Source: Lacunisphaera limnophila (GTDB taxonomy: Bacteria; Verrucomicrobiota; Verrucomicrobiia; Opitutales; Opitutaceae). From it: DNA of 64,000 bases. Numbering within the stretch: the stretch's first letter is position 1; each line of letters begins with the position of its first letter. This document shows positions 17,998-28,440 of the stretch, piece by piece. The DNA lies in contig NZ_CP016094.1 in NCBI RefSeq assembly GCF_001746835.1, positions 1,736,001-1,800,000 of the forward strand, written 5' to 3'. Position numbers and translations under genes: made by a program. The notes under the pieces were generated by a model. That model was not told where the DNA came from. It did no database searches and saw only the letters and a program-made list of their open reading frames with translations.

Positions 17998-18909
17998 CCC
18001 CTGCGCAAGATTCTCGCCGGCCTGCTGCCGGCCTGGGTCGCGGTTTTCGCCGTGACCGCCGCCGCCCAAACCGCCCCCCAGCTGCTGCGCGTCTCGTACC
18101 ACAGCGCGGCGCTCAACGCCGAGCGGGATTATTTCGTCTATCTGCCACGGGGCTTCGACCAACAGGACAAGTGGCCGGTGATGCTCTTTCTCCACGGCAA
18201 CGGCGAACGGGGGGATGGCAAAGGCGAGCTCGATTACGTGCTGAAGCACGGCCCGTTGTTCGAGGCATGGGCGCAGAAACGGGATCTGCCGTTTGTCATC
18301 ATCTCGCCGCAGATGCCGATGCACGACCAGGGCGAGGTGAGCTACATCAAGAACCGCACGCGGGCCGAGATCCCGCAGCGCATGGCCGAAGGCATCCACC
18401 CGTACCCGCCCCACTACACCGGCCGCGACCCGATGGAGGGCCAGCTCTCCGCGGAGCTCCCGGCGAACCGGATCAACATAGAGAGCAACCCGCGGGGCTG
18501 GAACGTCCTCGCCGACGAGGTGATGAGCCAGCTGGACCGGGTCATGGCCGAGTACAAGGGAGACCCGCAACGCGTGTACCTCACCGGCATCAGCCTCGGT
18601 GGCTTCGGCACCTGGTACCTGGCGTCAAAGCATCCGGAAAAATTCGCGGCCATCGCCCCGGTCGTCGGGTACGGCGTGCCCGCGATGGCGGCGCCGATCG
18701 CGGAGGCGAAGCTGCCGCTGTGGGTCTTTGCGGGCGGGCGCGATGCCGGCGTACCGGTGCGGCATTTTTATCCGCTGCTAAACGAGCTGGAGAAACTCGG
18801 GCACCCGGACGTGCGATTCACGATCGAGGCCGACATGGGCCATGACACGTGGATCCGGACCTACGCGGGCGAGGATCTCTACCGCTGGTTCCTGTCCCAC
18901 TCCAAGTAA
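17989..18909 (+). CDS. Exported alpha/beta-hydrolase (prolyl oligopeptidase/esterase-like)
   Basis: A 306-residue secreted hydrolase. Residues 1-25 are a signal peptide ending in AAAQ. The oxyanion region VMLFLHGNGERGD, the nucleophile elbow GISLGGFGTW (serine) and the late GHDTW histidine form the usual triad of the family that includes feruloyl esterases, PHB depolymerases and predicted phospholipases. It probably cleaves an ester in the periplasm or outside the cell. Start ATG is the one before PHPLRKILAG; it lies inside a palindrome. The gene follows the SET gene by 17 bases. Confidence 0.88.
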   Translation: MPHPLRKILAGLLPAWVAVFAVTAAAQTAPQLLRVSYHSAALNAERDYFVYLPRGFDQQDKWPVMLFLHGNGERGDGKGELDYVLKHGPLFEAWAQKRDLPFVIISPQMPMHDQGEVSYIKNRTRAEIPQRMAEGIHPYPPHYTGRDPMEGQLSAELPANRINIESNPRGWNVLADEVMSQLDRVMAEYKGDPQRVYLTGISLGGFGTWYLASKHPEKFAAIAPVVGYGVPAMAAPIAEAKLPLWVFAGGRDAGVPVRHFYPLLNELEKLGHPDVRFTIEADMGHDTWIRTYAGEDLYRWFLSHSK

Positions 18910-18916
18910 GGTCGCC

Positions 18917-19387
18917 TCACTTCGCCGGGGCGAAGATCCCGGCGAGTTCCTTCTTCGGATTCAGGAAGCGGATCGCCGTGATCCGGCCGGCGGGATCGAG
19001 GCTGAGGACGGTCAGCTTGTCCTCCTGCTCCGGGTAGCGGGCGAGGAAGTTTTCGGCGTCGGCCAGCAGGATGCGGTGGGGGTACCGGCGCATCTTGGGC
19101 AGGGCGAAGGTGCGGCCGATGCCCGGCATGCCGTAGATGTTCGCGATGAAGACGGTCTGCTGTTTCGCGAGGAAATCGGCGGGCTGTTCCTCGAAGAAGC
19201 CGTTGGCCGCCTTGCCGACGCCCATTTCGAAGGAGACGACGATGAGGCGCGCCCCGCCCTCGTAAGTGTACGGGCGGTCATGCTGGTCCTTGGTGGTGAA
19301 AGGCTCGAAGGTGTCGCCCACGCGGTAGGGCGCGGCGCCGAGGGTGACGGCGGAAAGGAGGACAAGAAGGAGGACGTGGAGCTTCAT
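18917..19387 (-). CDS. Exported redoxin-like protein lacking active-site cysteines
   Basis: A 156-residue protein with a signal peptide (KLHVLLLVLLSAVTLGAAP). The mature part starts YRVGDTFEPFTTKDQHDRPY, the same lead-in as AhpC/TSA and TlpA-type redoxins, and the following strand LIVVSFEMGVGK sits where those proteins carry their Cys-x-x-Cys or peroxidatic Cys. No cysteine is present in the mature protein, so it is probably not a thiol enzyme; a binding or scaffold role is possible. Start ATG before KLHV is chosen from the signal peptide. It converges on the esterase gene. Confidence 0.75.
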   Translation of the reverse strand: MKLHVLLLVLLSAVTLGAAPYRVGDTFEPFTTKDQHDRPYTYEGGARLIVVSFEMGVGKAANGFFEEQPADFLAKQQTVFIANIYGMPGIGRTFALPKMRRYPHRILLADAENFLARYPEQEDKLTVLSLDPAGRITAIRFLNPKKELAGIFAPAK

Positions 19388-19471
19388 GAAGGGAGCCAAA
19401 CACGATTGGCGGGGAAAAGACACGGCGAAAACAGGCGTGCCTCCCGGGGCGGCGGACGCCAGCCTGCGGGC

Positions 19472-19972
19472 ATGAGCAACGCCGCCGACCTGAAGCCCCT
19501 TCTCCTGCGCCGCCCGGCGCTCACGCTGGCCGTGGCCGAAAGCCTAACCGCCGGGCACGTCCAGGCGCGCATTGCAGCGGTGGCGGGCGCGTCGGGGTAT
19601 TTCCTCGGCGGGGTGACGGCATACTCGCTGGCGCAGAAGGTCCGCCTGCTCGGGGTGAACCGGGCGCATGCGCGGGCGGTGGACTGCGTGTCGCAGCGCG
19701 TCGCGGTGGAGATGGCGGCGGGAGCGGCGAAGCTGTTCGGGGCCGACCTGGCGGTGGCAACGACGGGTTACGCGGAGCCAGCGCCGGGGAAGAAGATCCG
19801 GATCCCGCAGGCGTGGTGGGCGATTTGTCACCAGCGGCGCGGGGCAGCGGTGGTGCTGTCGGGGTTCATCGAGGTGCCGGGAGCGGACCGGGTGACGGTG
19901 CAGGAGCGGGTGGCCGAGGCGGTGCTGGTGGAACTGGTGAATTATTTGCGGGAAGTGCGGGCGGAGAATTGA
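19472..19972 (+). CDS. Degenerate CinA C-terminal (PncC-like) domain protein
   Basis: A 166-residue stand-alone CinA C-terminal domain, the family of NMN deamidase PncC in pyridine nucleotide recycling. AESLTAGHVQARI matches the catalytic serine region (usually AESCTGG) and YFLGGVTAYSLAQKVRLLGV keeps the lysine of the active site. The family GIAGP motif is replaced by TGYAEPAPGK, so activity is uncertain. The ATG before SNAADLKPLL is used. An unusually long palindromic repeat starts 8 bases after the stop. Confidence 0.8.
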   Translation: MSNAADLKPLLLRRPALTLAVAESLTAGHVQARIAAVAGASGYFLGGVTAYSLAQKVRLLGVNRAHARAVDCVSQRVAVEMAAGAAKLFGADLAVATTGYAEPAPGKKIRIPQAWWAICHQRRGAAVVLSGFIEVPGADRVTVQERVAEAVLVELVNYLREVRAEN

Positions 19973-19980
19973 CTCTGAGT

Positions 19981-20090
19981 GTAGGGCGGGGTCGCCGAAC
20001 CCCGCCTTTGTTCGAACGCGATATCACGTTCGCGGCGGGGTTCAGCCGTCGCCGAGGCTATGGCTGACACGGTCGGCGACCCCGCCCTAC
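19981..20090. repeat. REPIN-like pair of GTAGGG hairpins (copy A2)
   Basis: GTAGGGCGGGGTCGCCG at one end and its reverse complement at the other; both halves fold on their own (GGCGGGGT/ACCCCGCC). The right half is homologous to 56199-56254. Sits between the CinA-like stop and the terminator of the SYLF gene. Confidence 0.88.
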
Positions 20091-20095
20091 AGGCA

Positions 20096-20125
20096 CAAAA
20101 AAACCCGCCGGGGTGCGGCGGGTTT
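20096..20125 (-). terminator. Intrinsic terminator of the SYLF gene
   Basis: Read on the minus strand, AAACCCGCCG pairs with CGGCGGGTTT around a five-base loop and continues into a run of T. It sits 18 bases past the SYLF stop codon. Confidence 0.85.
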
Positions 20126-20142
20126 GAGAGGGGTGGGGCGGC

Positions 20143-20829
20143 TCAGTTGGTGAGACGCGTCACGTAGTCCATCAGGAAGCGGGCGTCCTGCGGGGGCGTG
20201 ACCCAGTCGCTGTAGAGCAGCTCGGGCATGCGGTGCTTGGCGTTGTAGAACAGCTCGTTGGCCTGCTGGTTGGGCGAGAGGTAGCCGGTCTTGATCGTGG
20301 CGCCGAGGTAGAGGCCTTCCTGGGTGGAGTAGATGTAGACGTTGGCGTCGCCGGGGAGGGCCTTGCTGACGGCTTCGCGCTCGCTGGCGCGGATGCCGGC
20401 GACGGCGCGGGCGTCGGCGCCGAGGTTCATGCGGTTGCGGAAGAGCAGACGGGCGGTGTCGTCGTCCATGAGGACGTAGACGGCATTGATCGCCTTGGCG
20501 CCGGCTTGGAGACCGAAGCTGAATTCACCGGCCTTGAGGAAGGCGGGAACGGACCACTTGCCATTGGGGCGGCGGACGAGGGCGACGCCGTAGCCGTCCT
20601 TGATGCCGAAGATGAAGCCGCCCTGGAATTGGTTGACGATGATGATGCCCTTGGCGCGGCGGAGGACCTCGGCCGGGATGGCGGTCTTCACGTTGCCTTG
20701 GATTTCCTGGAGGATGGCTTCGCAGGAATCGAGCTGGGTGATGACGCTGTCACGCGAAAGACCGCTGGCGGCGGGCAGGGTGACCGCGAGGGCGGCGAGG
20801 GAAAGGAGGGCGAGGAGAAACTTCTTCAT
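20143..20829 (-). CDS. Exported SYLF-domain lipid-binding protein
   Basis: A 228-residue protein: signal peptide at residues 1-21, then a SYLF domain (DUF500), a family that binds phosphoinositides in eukaryotes and occurs as exported proteins in bacteria. Typical stretches are IPAEVLRRAKGIIIV, FQGGFIFGIKDGYGVALVR, WSVPAFLKAGEFSFGLQAGA and DANVYIYSTQEGLYLGATI. The tail HRMPELLYSDWVTPPQDARF is shared with verrucomicrobial homologues as far as I can recall. A clear intrinsic terminator follows. Role in the envelope unknown. Confidence 0.9.
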   Translation of the reverse strand: MKKFLLALLSLAALAVTLPAASGLSRDSVITQLDSCEAILQEIQGNVKTAIPAEVLRRAKGIIIVNQFQGGFIFGIKDGYGVALVRRPNGKWSVPAFLKAGEFSFGLQAGAKAINAVYVLMDDDTARLLFRNRMNLGADARAVAGIRASEREAVSKALPGDANVYIYSTQEGLYLGATIKTGYLSPNQQANELFYNAKHRMPELLYSDWVTPPQDARFLMDYVTRLTN

Positions 20830-20927
20830 TGGTTGAGAGGACAGCAAGCCGGCCACGGGGTGCCGGGTTACTTGCTGGGACTAAACACATTCGTCCCGGG
20901 AATGCTAGCCCTAGTTGGCCGCCCGGG

Positions 20928-20947
20928 GTGGGGTCATTCCAGACCCC
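20928..20947. repeat. GTGG-headed hairpin over the zincin stop codon
   Basis: GGGGT pairs with ACCCC; the TGA of the metallopeptidase lies in the stem and loop. Shares the word GTGGGGTCAT with 17981. Confidence 0.5.
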
Positions 20948-21308
20948 GGCTGGCGACCTCATCCTCGTCCCAGCCGAGGTAATGGCCGAGTTCGTGGAGG
21001 TAGGTGAGGCGGACCTCGTCGCGGTAGAGGGTCTCGTCGCCCTCGGCGTAGTCCCAGAGGTTCTCGAGGAAGAGGAGGATCTGGGGCGGGAGGGGTGTTT
21101 CGTCGGACTGGAGGCCGGCCCCGTGGGTGTGGCCGACAAACAGGCCAAGGATGTCGGGTTCCCAGCCCTCGGCGACGATGGCCTCGTTGGGGAAGGGTTC
21201 GTAGCAGACGGGCACCTGGGCGGCGGCGGCCCGCACCTCGGCCGGCAGGCGGCGCTCGGCGGCGGTGACGACCTCGCGGGCGAGGGTGGTGAGGCGGTCA
21301 AAATTCAC
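20934..21308 (-). CDS. Minimal zincin-type metallopeptidase (DUF1025/MMP-like)
   Basis: A 124-residue protein of the short metallopeptidase family (minimal MMP-like). The zinc site LHELGHYLGWDEDE matches HExxHxxGxxE, and upstream GLFVGHTHG and PQILLFLENLWD are family features. The GTG before NFDRLTTLAREVV is chosen because the family begins there; a start 18 codons upstream is possible. The stop codon lies in a GTGGGG-headed hairpin. Physiological substrate unknown. Confidence 0.83.
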   Translation of the reverse strand: MNFDRLTTLAREVVTAAERRLPAEVRAAAAQVPVCYEPFPNEAIVAEGWEPDILGLFVGHTHGAGLQSDETPLPPQILLFLENLWDYAEGDETLYRDEVRLTYLHELGHYLGWDEDEVASRGLE

Positions 21309-21465
21309 AGGTGAGGCAGGGGGGCCAGTAACAAGGATCAACCAATCGGAGCCAAGGCGCAAACGAGTCTGGGCGGACCAGGGGGGGGCGCGGGAGGGAT
21401 AATCTTTCGGCCCGCGAAACCAGCGGGGAGGGCCGGCGTCTCGGTGCCCGAACCAAATTCAATCC

Positions 21466-21888
21466 ATGAAAAATCAACGTATGGCCCTGCTCCTCCTGGG
21501 AGCCACCCTAGCCGCCCTGCCCGCCCTGCGGGCCGCGGACAAACCCGAAGCCCCCATGGGGGAACGCCGCGAGCGCCTGCACCAGGGCGCCGAAAGAATG
21601 GCCGAGAAACTCGGCCTCGATGAGACCCAGAAGGTGAAGATGAAGGAAATCACCCAGCAGGAAAAAGCCGAGCTGGACGCGCTGCGCGCCAGTGCGGCGG
21701 GCGCAAAGGAAGAGCACCGCGCCAAGGCCAAGGCGATTCACGAGAAGTATCGCGACCAGCGCCATGCGATCCTCACGCCCGAGCAAAAGGTCAAGGCCGA
21801 CGAGATGCGCGCGCAGATGGAGGAACGCGCCGGCAAGTGGGAGAAACGCAAGGAACGGCGGGAGCACCGCCAGGAAGGGCGCGAGTAA
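21466..21888 (+). CDS. Exported Spy/CpxP-like helical protein
   Basis: A 140-residue secreted protein: signal peptide to about residue 23, then an all-helical, strongly charged region with KLGLDETQKVKMKEI and a later HAILTPEQKVKADEM. These resemble the two LTxxQ motifs of periplasmic Spy/CpxP chaperones, although only the second is close to consensus. The C-terminal KRKERREHRQEGRE is very basic. A periplasmic chaperone or metal sensor role is inferred from the family only. A strong intrinsic terminator follows. Confidence 0.8.
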   Translation: MKNQRMALLLLGATLAALPALRAADKPEAPMGERRERLHQGAERMAEKLGLDETQKVKMKEITQQEKAELDALRASAAGAKEEHRAKAKAIHEKYRDQRHAILTPEQKVKADEMRAQMEERAGKWEKRKERREHRQEGRE

Positions 21889-21935
21889 GCGGGCGCCGGT
21901 TATTTTCCCCGGCGAGCCTGGGAGCCACCGACACG

Positions 21936-21969
21936 AGCACCGCAGCCGGGAGCTGCGGTGCTTTTATTT
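21936..21969 (+). terminator. Intrinsic terminator after the Spy-like gene
   Basis: AGCACCGCAGC pairs perfectly with GCTGCGGTGCT around CGGGA and is followed by TTTTATTT. It lies about 50 bases after the stop codon and separates this gene from the flavoprotein gene. Confidence 0.85.
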
Positions 21970-22012
21970 GGACAATGGACAACCCGCCCGGGCCGCCGCA
22001 CGCTGTCTGGAC

Positions 22013-23329
22013 ATGGGCAAACGGCACATCGCGATCGTCGGGGGCGGGGCGGCGGGCTTTTTCGCGGCCATCACGGCGGCGGAGGCGGCCCCGGAAAGCA
22101 CCGTGACGATCTACGAGGCCACCGCGCATCTGCTGGCGAAAGTGAAGGTGTCGGGCGGCGGGCGGTGCAACGTGACGCATGCGTGTTTCGAGCCGCGCGA
22201 GCTGGTGAAGCGCTACCCGCGCGGGGCGCGGGAGCTGCTCGGGGCGTTCTCGCGCTGGCAGCCGCGGGACACGGTCGAGTGGTTCGAGACGCGGGGCGTG
22301 AAACTTAAAACGGAGGCGGACGGGCGGATGTTTCCGGTGACCGACAGCTCGCAGACGATCGTTGACTGCCTGCTGGGTGCCGCGCGGCAGGCCGGCGTCG
22401 TGATCCGGACGAATTGCGGGGTGAAGGGCGTGGAGCGGGTGGTCGCCGACGGGGCGACCAAAGAAAACGCGTTGGGGGCAACGCGCTCCACCTTCCGACT
22501 GACGCTCAGCACGGGTGAGACGGTCGCATGCGACCGTCTGCTTTTGGCGGCGGGCGGGAACCGGTCCAACGCGGGGTTCACCGTCGCAGAGCAGTTCGGG
22601 CATGCCATCGAGCTGCCGGTGCCGTCGTTGTTCACCTTCAACATCAAGGATCCGCGGCTGGCAGATTTGGCGGGGGTGTCGGTGGAGGAGGCGGCCACGG
22701 AGGTGGTGGGCCAGAAACCCATCGACAGGCTCAGGGCCCCGGGCAAAGCCGAGGGGCTGAAAGAGCGCGGCCCGGTGCTGGTGACGCATTGGGGTTTAAG
22801 CGGGCCGGGGATCCTGAAACTTTCGGCCTGGGGGGCCCGGTCGTTGCACGACTGCGGTTACAAGTTCACGCTGCGGGTAAACTGGGCGCCGAAATACAAC
22901 CCGGAGACGGCGCGGGCCGCGCTGGAGCAGGCGCGGGCGGCGAACCCGAAGAAGCAGATCACCACCTGGTGTCCGGTGGGTCTGCCGTCGCGGTTGTGGG
23001 AAAAGCTGGTGGCGGCGGCCGGGCTCGCGCCCGAGGCGATCTGGACGGGGATCGGGAACCCGGCGTTGCGCGGACTGGCGGCCCAGGTGTGTGAGGCGGA
23101 GTTCGCCGTGGACGGGAAGAGCACGTTCAAGGAGGAGTTCGTGACCTGTGGCGGCGTGCGGCGGAGTGAGGTGGATTTCAAGACGATGGAGAGCCGGCTC
23201 GTGCCGGGGCTGTATTTCGCCGGGGAGTTCCTCGACGTGGATGGCGTCACGGGCGGGTTTAATTTTCAGAACGCGTGGACGACGGGGTATCTGGCGGGGG
23301 TGGCGATGAGCGCGGCGACGGAAGTCTGA
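22013..23329 (+). CDS. BaiN/HI0933-like NAD(P)/FAD-dependent oxidoreductase
   Basis: A 438-residue flavoprotein of the HI0933/YhiN/BaiN family. The FAD-binding GGGAAGFFAAITAA starts at residue 9; KVKVSGGGRCNVTH, FETRGVKLKTEADGRMFP and the C-terminal CGGVRRSEVDFKTMESR and FAGEFLDVDGVTGGFNFQNAW are family signatures. Physiological reaction unknown. Oddity: residues about 150-160 (ATKENALGATRSTFR) are encoded by a palindromic element inserted in frame; the same element is intergenic at 59843-59867. The start ATG precedes GKRHIAIVGGG. The upstream terminator marks this as its own unit. Confidence 0.92.
   Translation: MGKRHIAIVGGGAAGFFAAITAAEAAPESTVTIYEATAHLLAKVKVSGGGRCNVTHACFEPRELVKRYPRGARELLGAFSRWQPRDTVEWFETRGVKLKTEADGRMFPVTDSSQTIVDCLLGAARQAGVVIRTNCGVKGVERVVADGATKENALGATRSTFRLTLSTGETVACDRLLLAAGGNRSNAGFTVAEQFGHAIELPVPSLFTFNIKDPRLADLAGVSVEEAATEVVGQKPIDRLRAPGKAEGLKERGPVLVTHWGLSGPGILKLSAWGARSLHDCGYKFTLRVNWAPKYNPETARAALEQARAANPKKQITTWCPVGLPSRLWEKLVAAAGLAPEAIWTGIGNPALRGLAAQVCEAEFAVDGKSTFKEEFVTCGGVRRSEVDFKTMESRLVPGLYFAGEFLDVDGVTGGFNFQNAWTTGYLAGVAMSAATEV
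22466..22491. repeat. Hairpin repeat inside the BaiN-like gene (copy B1)
   Basis: CGCGTTG-GGGG-CAACGCG with a GTGG head on the minus strand. Identical over 24 bases to the intergenic copy at 59843-59867. It is read in frame as codons of the flavoprotein. Confidence 0.88.
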
Positions 23330-23358
23330 GGATAGAGGACGGGGTGGCTGAGCAAGCC

Positions 23359-23382
23359 AACCTGCCCGAGGTCAGGTTCCAC
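23359..23382. repeat. GTGG-headed hairpin AACCTG/CAGGTT (family C)
   Basis: On the minus strand GTGG then AACCTG ... CAGGTT; downstream of the BaiN-like gene. Confidence 0.75.
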
Positions 23383-23444
23383 CGGAGGAGACGGGGAAAT
23401 TGGAGTTGTTTCCGGCGGCCGTCGTCTGTCCTCTGTCCTCCTGC

Positions 23445-24398
23445 ATGATGTCCTACGGCCAGTTGTTCCTCGCGGTGGCGCCGGTGATCGCGCTGATCGG
23501 GCTGGGCCTGCCGTTGCGGCGGATGAACTGGATCTCGGAGGCGGGGGAGGAGACGCTGCTGAACCTGATCGTGCGCGTGCTGACGCCCTGCCTGATTTTC
23601 GAGTCGGTCGTGCGCCGGGCCAGCGTCAGCGGGGCGGGTGATGTTCTCCTGCCGCCGCTGATGGGCTTCCTGCTGACTTCCTTTTCCCTCGGGGTGGGCT
23701 GGTATGTGGCGCGGGCGCTCGGGCTGACGATCGGGCACGGGCTGCGGACGTTTGCGCTGGCGGTCGGACTGACCAACTACGGTTACCTGCCGCTGCCGCT
23801 GATGGACACGCTGTTCGGCCCGGAGAGCCGGGCCTGGCTGTTCATGCACAACGCGGGCGTCGAGGCGGCCATCTGGACGACGGGCGTGCTGATCGTGACG
23901 GGCGAGTCGCCGCGGGCGGCCTGGCGCAAGTTGCTGAACGCCCCGTTGCTGGCGCTGGCGGTGGCGCTGGTGGTGAAGCTCACCGGGGCGGGCGTTTATA
24001 TACCCGAGGTGGTGTGGACCTTCGTGCATGCCCTGGCCGTGTGCGCGGTGCCGCTGGGCCTGCTGATGACCGGGGCCAGCTTCGCCCCGCACCTGAATGA
24101 TCCCAAGCAGCTGGCCAATCCGCGGATTATCCTGACCGCGTGGCTGGTGCGGCTGGCGGTACTGCCCTGGGTGTTCCTGCTGGCGGCCCGCTACCTGCCG
24201 GTGACTACCGAGTTGAAGCAGGTGCTGGTGGTCCAGGCGGCGATGCCGGCGGCGGTCATCTCGGTGATCGTGGCCCGCATTTATGGCGGGCGGCCGCTCA
24301 TCGCCGTGCAGATCATCCTCGGCACGACGGCCCTGGCGGTGTTCACGATCCCCGCATGGATCAAGTTCGGGCTGGCCTTCGCGGGGCTGGCGCCGTGA
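23445..24398 (+). CDS. AEC family transporter
   Basis: A 317-residue membrane protein, second AEC-family member in the window, with about ten helices. The N-half shows GQLFLAVAPVIALIGLGLPLRR and VRVLTPCLIFESV; the middle GLTNYGYLPLPLMDTLFGP and the late VQAAMPAAVISVIVARIYGG fit the bacterial malonate/organic-acid efflux group. Substrate unknown. Two ATG codons in a row offer the start; I use the first. A repeat with GTGG head and an inverted GAGGATAGAGGAC / GTCCTCTGTCCTC pair fill the gap to the flavoprotein. Confidence 0.87.
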   Translation: MMSYGQLFLAVAPVIALIGLGLPLRRMNWISEAGEETLLNLIVRVLTPCLIFESVVRRASVSGAGDVLLPPLMGFLLTSFSLGVGWYVARALGLTIGHGLRTFALAVGLTNYGYLPLPLMDTLFGPESRAWLFMHNAGVEAAIWTTGVLIVTGESPRAAWRKLLNAPLLALAVALVVKLTGAGVYIPEVVWTFVHALAVCAVPLGLLMTGASFAPHLNDPKQLANPRIILTAWLVRLAVLPWVFLLAARYLPVTTELKQVLVVQAAMPAAVISVIVARIYGGRPLIAVQIILGTTALAVFTIPAWIKFGLAFAGLAP

Positions 24399-24495
24399 GG
24401 AACCGGACCGGCCGGTTTGGTCACGAACCGGGGGACGGGATGGCGGATTGACGGGGCGGGGGGGTTCGGGCTGACTCCGCGACCACCACACCACC

Positions 24496-25239
24496 ATGGA
24501 ATTTCTCGCTGACCCCCAAATCTGGATATCGCTGCTGACGCTGACCGCGCTCGAGATCGTACTCGGCATCGACAACGTCATCTTCATCTCGATCCTGGCC
24601 GGCAAGCTGCCCAAGGACCAGCAGGCCAAGGCCCGCCAGACGGGGCTCATGCTGGCGCTCGTCACCCGGATCCTGCTGCTGTGCAGCATCACCTGGGTCA
24701 TGAGCCTCACCAAGGTGCTCTTTGTGCTGCCGGTCATGCAGGTGGATGTGACGGGCAAGAGCCTGATCCTGCTGATCGGCGGCCTGTTCCTGATCGGCAA
24801 GAGCGTGATGGAGATCCATGAAAAGCTCGAAGGGGAGGACGGCCACGCCACGAGTGGCAGCAAGGGGGCCTCCTTTCAGTCCACGATCATCCAGATCCTC
24901 CTGCTCGACATCGTATTCTCGCTCGACTCGGTCATCACAGCGGTGGGCATGGCCAACCAGCTGTGGGTGATGATCACCGCGGTTGTCATCGCGCTGGGCG
25001 TGATGCTCGCCTTCGCGGGAGCGATCAGCGATTTTGTGAACCGGCACCCGACGCTGAAGATGCTGGCGCTGTCCTTCCTGATCCTGATCGGCGTGATGCT
25101 GGTGGGCGATTCGCTCGGGCATCACATCCCGAAGGGTTACATCTACTTCTCCATGGCCTTCGCCTTCGGCGTCGAGATGCTCAACCTGAAGCTGCGCGCC
25201 AAGGCCAAGCCGGTCGAGCTGCATCAGCCGTACCGGTGA
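24496..25239 (+). CDS. TerC family membrane protein (YgdQ/YoaE-like)
   Basis: A 247-residue TerC-superfamily protein with about seven helices. LEIVLGIDNVIFISILAGKLP and LLDIVFSLDSVITAVGMANQ hold the two acidic intramembrane motifs (GIDN and SLDS) thought to handle metal ions. No CBS domains follow, so it is the short form. TerC proteins are tied to tellurite resistance and manganese export to secreted proteins; the role here is open. A second, different TerC protein is encoded at 56261-57226. Confidence 0.9.
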   Translation: MEFLADPQIWISLLTLTALEIVLGIDNVIFISILAGKLPKDQQAKARQTGLMLALVTRILLLCSITWVMSLTKVLFVLPVMQVDVTGKSLILLIGGLFLIGKSVMEIHEKLEGEDGHATSGSKGASFQSTIIQILLLDIVFSLDSVITAVGMANQLWVMITAVVIALGVMLAFAGAISDFVNRHPTLKMLALSFLILIGVMLVGDSLGHHIPKGYIYFSMAFAFGVEMLNLKLRAKAKPVELHQPYR

Positions 25240-25299
25240 TGGGGAAAGGGTCGCCGCAAGCGGCGACCCCCCGGTGGCGGCAGCGCCCGGGCCCAGGCC

Positions 25300-25323
25300 G
25301 AGCGCGAGCAAGCTCGCTGGCTC
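25300..25323. repeat. GCGAGCAAGCTCGC palindrome
   Basis: Perfect 14-base palindrome in the gap between TerC and HPF genes; same core as 16558. Confidence 0.6.
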
Positions 25324-25337
25324 TCTGCGGCGACGGC

Positions 25338-25721
25338 TCAGACCTTCGGGAGATCGGAGTCGAGCTCGGCGGCGTGCGGGTGGTTGCGCTTGTCCTTGCG
25401 CAGGCCGTGGCGCTCGCGGAGGAGGGCGTCGAGCTTGGTTACCAGCAGGTCGATCGACTTGTAGGCGTCGTCGCTGTGGGCGCTGGCGATGAGGTCGGGA
25501 CCACCGATCTCGATCCGGCCCTTGGCGATGAACTGGTCGGCGTTGCCGCGGGTCTTGTCGTGCTCGAGGTCGAGGCGGATGCGGATGATGTGGTCGTTGT
25601 GGCGGAGGAGGCGCCCGGCCTTCTCCATGGCGATCTGGCGAAGGGCGTCGGTCAGGTCCAGATGGACGCCGCGGATGATGAACTTTGATTCGTCGATGGC
25701 GTGGGGTTTATCGGGGGTCAT
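25338..25721 (-). CDS. hpf: Ribosome hibernation promoting factor (short HPF/RaiA type)
   Basis: A 127-residue protein with the beta-alpha-beta-beta-beta-alpha pattern of the short HPF/RaiA (sigma-54 modulation) family, which binds the 30S decoding centre in stationary phase. FIIRGVHLDLTDALRQIAMEKAGRLLRH is the first half and KGRIEIGGPDLIASAHSDDAYKSIDLLVTKLDALL the second; the basic RERHGLRKDKR patch follows. The long-form dimerisation domain is missing. It sits 173 bases downstream of the tex stop on the same strand. Confidence 0.9.
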   Translation of the reverse strand: MTPDKPHAIDESKFIIRGVHLDLTDALRQIAMEKAGRLLRHNDHIIRIRLDLEHDKTRGNADQFIAKGRIEIGGPDLIASAHSDDAYKSIDLLVTKLDALLRERHGLRKDKRNHPHAAELDSDLPKV

Positions 25722-25868
25722 ACCCAGATCCTGACCCGGCTACCGGGGAAAGGTGGCGTGGAATCGTCGCCGCGAATTCAAGTTGCAGGATTTGGAATAT
25801 GGCAGATCAGGCGGGCTTGTGCGGGAAAAAGGGCGCGGGTGGCGTGAGCGCGGCCCCGGCCGGAGAGC

Positions 25869-25894
25869 GAACCCGTGCTTCGCGCGGGTTCCAC

Positions 25895-25898
<4 letters not shown>
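25869..25898. repeat. GTAG/GTGG-headed hairpin over the tex stop codon
   Basis: On the minus strand GTAGGTGGAACCCG ... CGGGTTC; the TAG of the GTAG head is the tex stop codon. Confidence 0.75.
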
Positions 25899-28225
<2,327 letters not shown>

Positions 28226-28440
28226 GAGGGGAAGCCGCCGAGTGGAGCGGGCGGGGCGCCGCGTGCAACCGGGAAATCGCCCCGATGGGGGCAATAATCC
28301 AAGCGCCAAAGGCCCATGGCCGAAGCAACCCGATCAGCAAGATTTGAAAGTCGGGCCGGGGTTTTGCACGGGACTCATGAGTGTGGGGATTTATGCGGGG
28401 CGACCATTGACGGCGTCCCCCGGCGGGCTTCACTCGCCTT

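Noticed and set aside
28226-28440. Hairpin GGGGCG...CGTCCCC in the tex/oxidoreductase gap as a regulatory element
   Set aside because: Stem is short with a large loop, and no matching copy or promoter-like context was found.
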